In this document: positions 4,856 through 5,108 of the stretch, one piece after another
Layout of the letters: every line of letters begins with the position of its first letter
How positions within the stretch are numbered: position 1 is the first letter of the stretch
Origin: Terrimesophilobacter sp036565765
GTDB lineage: Bacteria; Actinomycetota; Actinomycetes; Actinomycetales; Microbacteriaceae
Length of the DNA stretch: 5,108 bases
NCBI RefSeq assembly: GCF_036565765.1
Contig: NZ_DATCXP010000097.1
Direction: 5' to 3' (one strand)
Made by a program: the position numbers and the translations under genes
The notes under the pieces: model-generated
Databases searched by the model: none
What the model saw: the letters and a program-made list of their open reading frames with translations, nothing else
Told to the model about the DNA's origin: nothing

Positions 4856-5108
4856 GCAGCTTCGTCACGCGCTGCAGGCTGACCGGTTCGGCGGTGCCCA
4901 GGTGCTGCGCGAACAGGCTCAAGCGCAGCTCCTCGAGCAGCCAGCGGGCGTGAACGAGCGCGGAAGGCGCATCCGCCCGCGACGGCAACGTGCCGCCGGC
5001 CGCCAGGTAGCGCTCGGTCGCGGTCTGCACCTCCGTCATCCAGACCCGGTCGCGACCGAGATTCTCGGCGAGCTTGCCGACGCGGTGGGTGATGCCGGCG
5101 AGGTAGAC
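4821..5108 (-). CDS. hrpA: ATP-dependent RNA helicase HrpA, C-terminal fragment
   Basis: The gene continues beyond the right edge; 95 residues and the stop (TCA at 4821-4823 on the plus strand) are visible. The frame stays open from 5039 to the edge, reading VYLAGITHRVGKLAENLG and on, so the methionine at 5037-5039 is internal. RWLLEELRLSLFAQHLGT followed by PVS is the block I recognise from the C-terminus of bacterial HrpA DEAH-box helicases (E. coli has a closely similar EELRVSLFAQ-like segment). In full the protein should carry helicase core domains and a long C-terminal region; in E. coli HrpA acts on mRNA and on stalled ribosomes. None of the ATPase motifs fall in this window, so the call depends on the tail alone. 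It is convergent with the NUDIX gene and overlaps its last 35 bp. Confidence 0.78.
   Translation of the reverse strand, partial: VYLAGITHRVGKLAENLGRDRVWMTEVQTATERYLAAGGTLPSRADAPSALVHARWLLEELRLSLFAQHLGTAEPVSLQRVTKLLSSVGTATAGS

Noticed and set aside
1..5108. CRISPR array, tRNA or rRNA genes, transposase, toxin-antitoxin or defence genes
   Set aside because: Nothing of this kind was seen. The window is almost fully accounted for by housekeeping and transport genes, and the short repeats are too few and too irregular for CRISPR.

Overview
The window looks like chromosomal DNA from a high-GC actinobacterium, most likely Microbacteriaceae (Micrococcales). The reasons are very GC-rich third codon positions, AAGGAA-type ribosome binding sites, GAT retained mainly before GC-starting codons (the GGATGC context) in genes that otherwise use GAC, and intergenic hairpins of the CCCTGAG...CTCGAAGGG type that I associate with this group. 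The family assignment is inference from composition and remembered protein similarity; no search was run.

Layout, left to right. (1) The last 29 codons of a ribonucleotide reductase large subunit (nrdA), ending in a CxxC tail, then a 72-bp gap holding a hairpin repeat, then complete nrdB. NrdB has Phe where the radical Tyr normally sits and six Glu/His metal ligands in the Chlamydia trachomatis spacing, so it reads as a class Ic (Mn/Fe, tyrosyl-radical-independent) enzyme. (2) After a 183-bp gap, a three-gene ABC importer operon for a polar amino acid: solute-binding lipoprotein, one HisM/GlnP-type permease, and a GlnQ/HisP-type ATPase. The cistrons are 4 bp apart and then overlap as ATGA. 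A perfect 16-bp inverted repeat with a 4-nt loop sits in the first codons of the permease gene. (3) A 167-bp non-coding stretch full of short repeats, including a second CCCTGAG...CTCGAAGGG element. (4) A NUDIX hydrolase with a stretched Nudix box (NUDT19-like), with a candidate promoter just upstream. (5) On the opposite strand, running off the right edge, the C-terminal 95 residues of a helicase that looks like HrpA. Its 3' end overlaps the NUDIX 3' end by 35 bp.

How the parts work together: NrdA and NrdB form one deoxyribonucleotide-making enzyme. The three importer proteins form one transporter, with the lipoprotein outside, a permease homodimer in the membrane and an ATPase dimer inside. 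The NUDIX and HrpA genes are neighbours with no evident functional link to the rest. All genes belong to known families. The points worth a second look are the class Ic radical site, the intra-operon hairpin and the repeat family; I see no undescribed multi-gene system.
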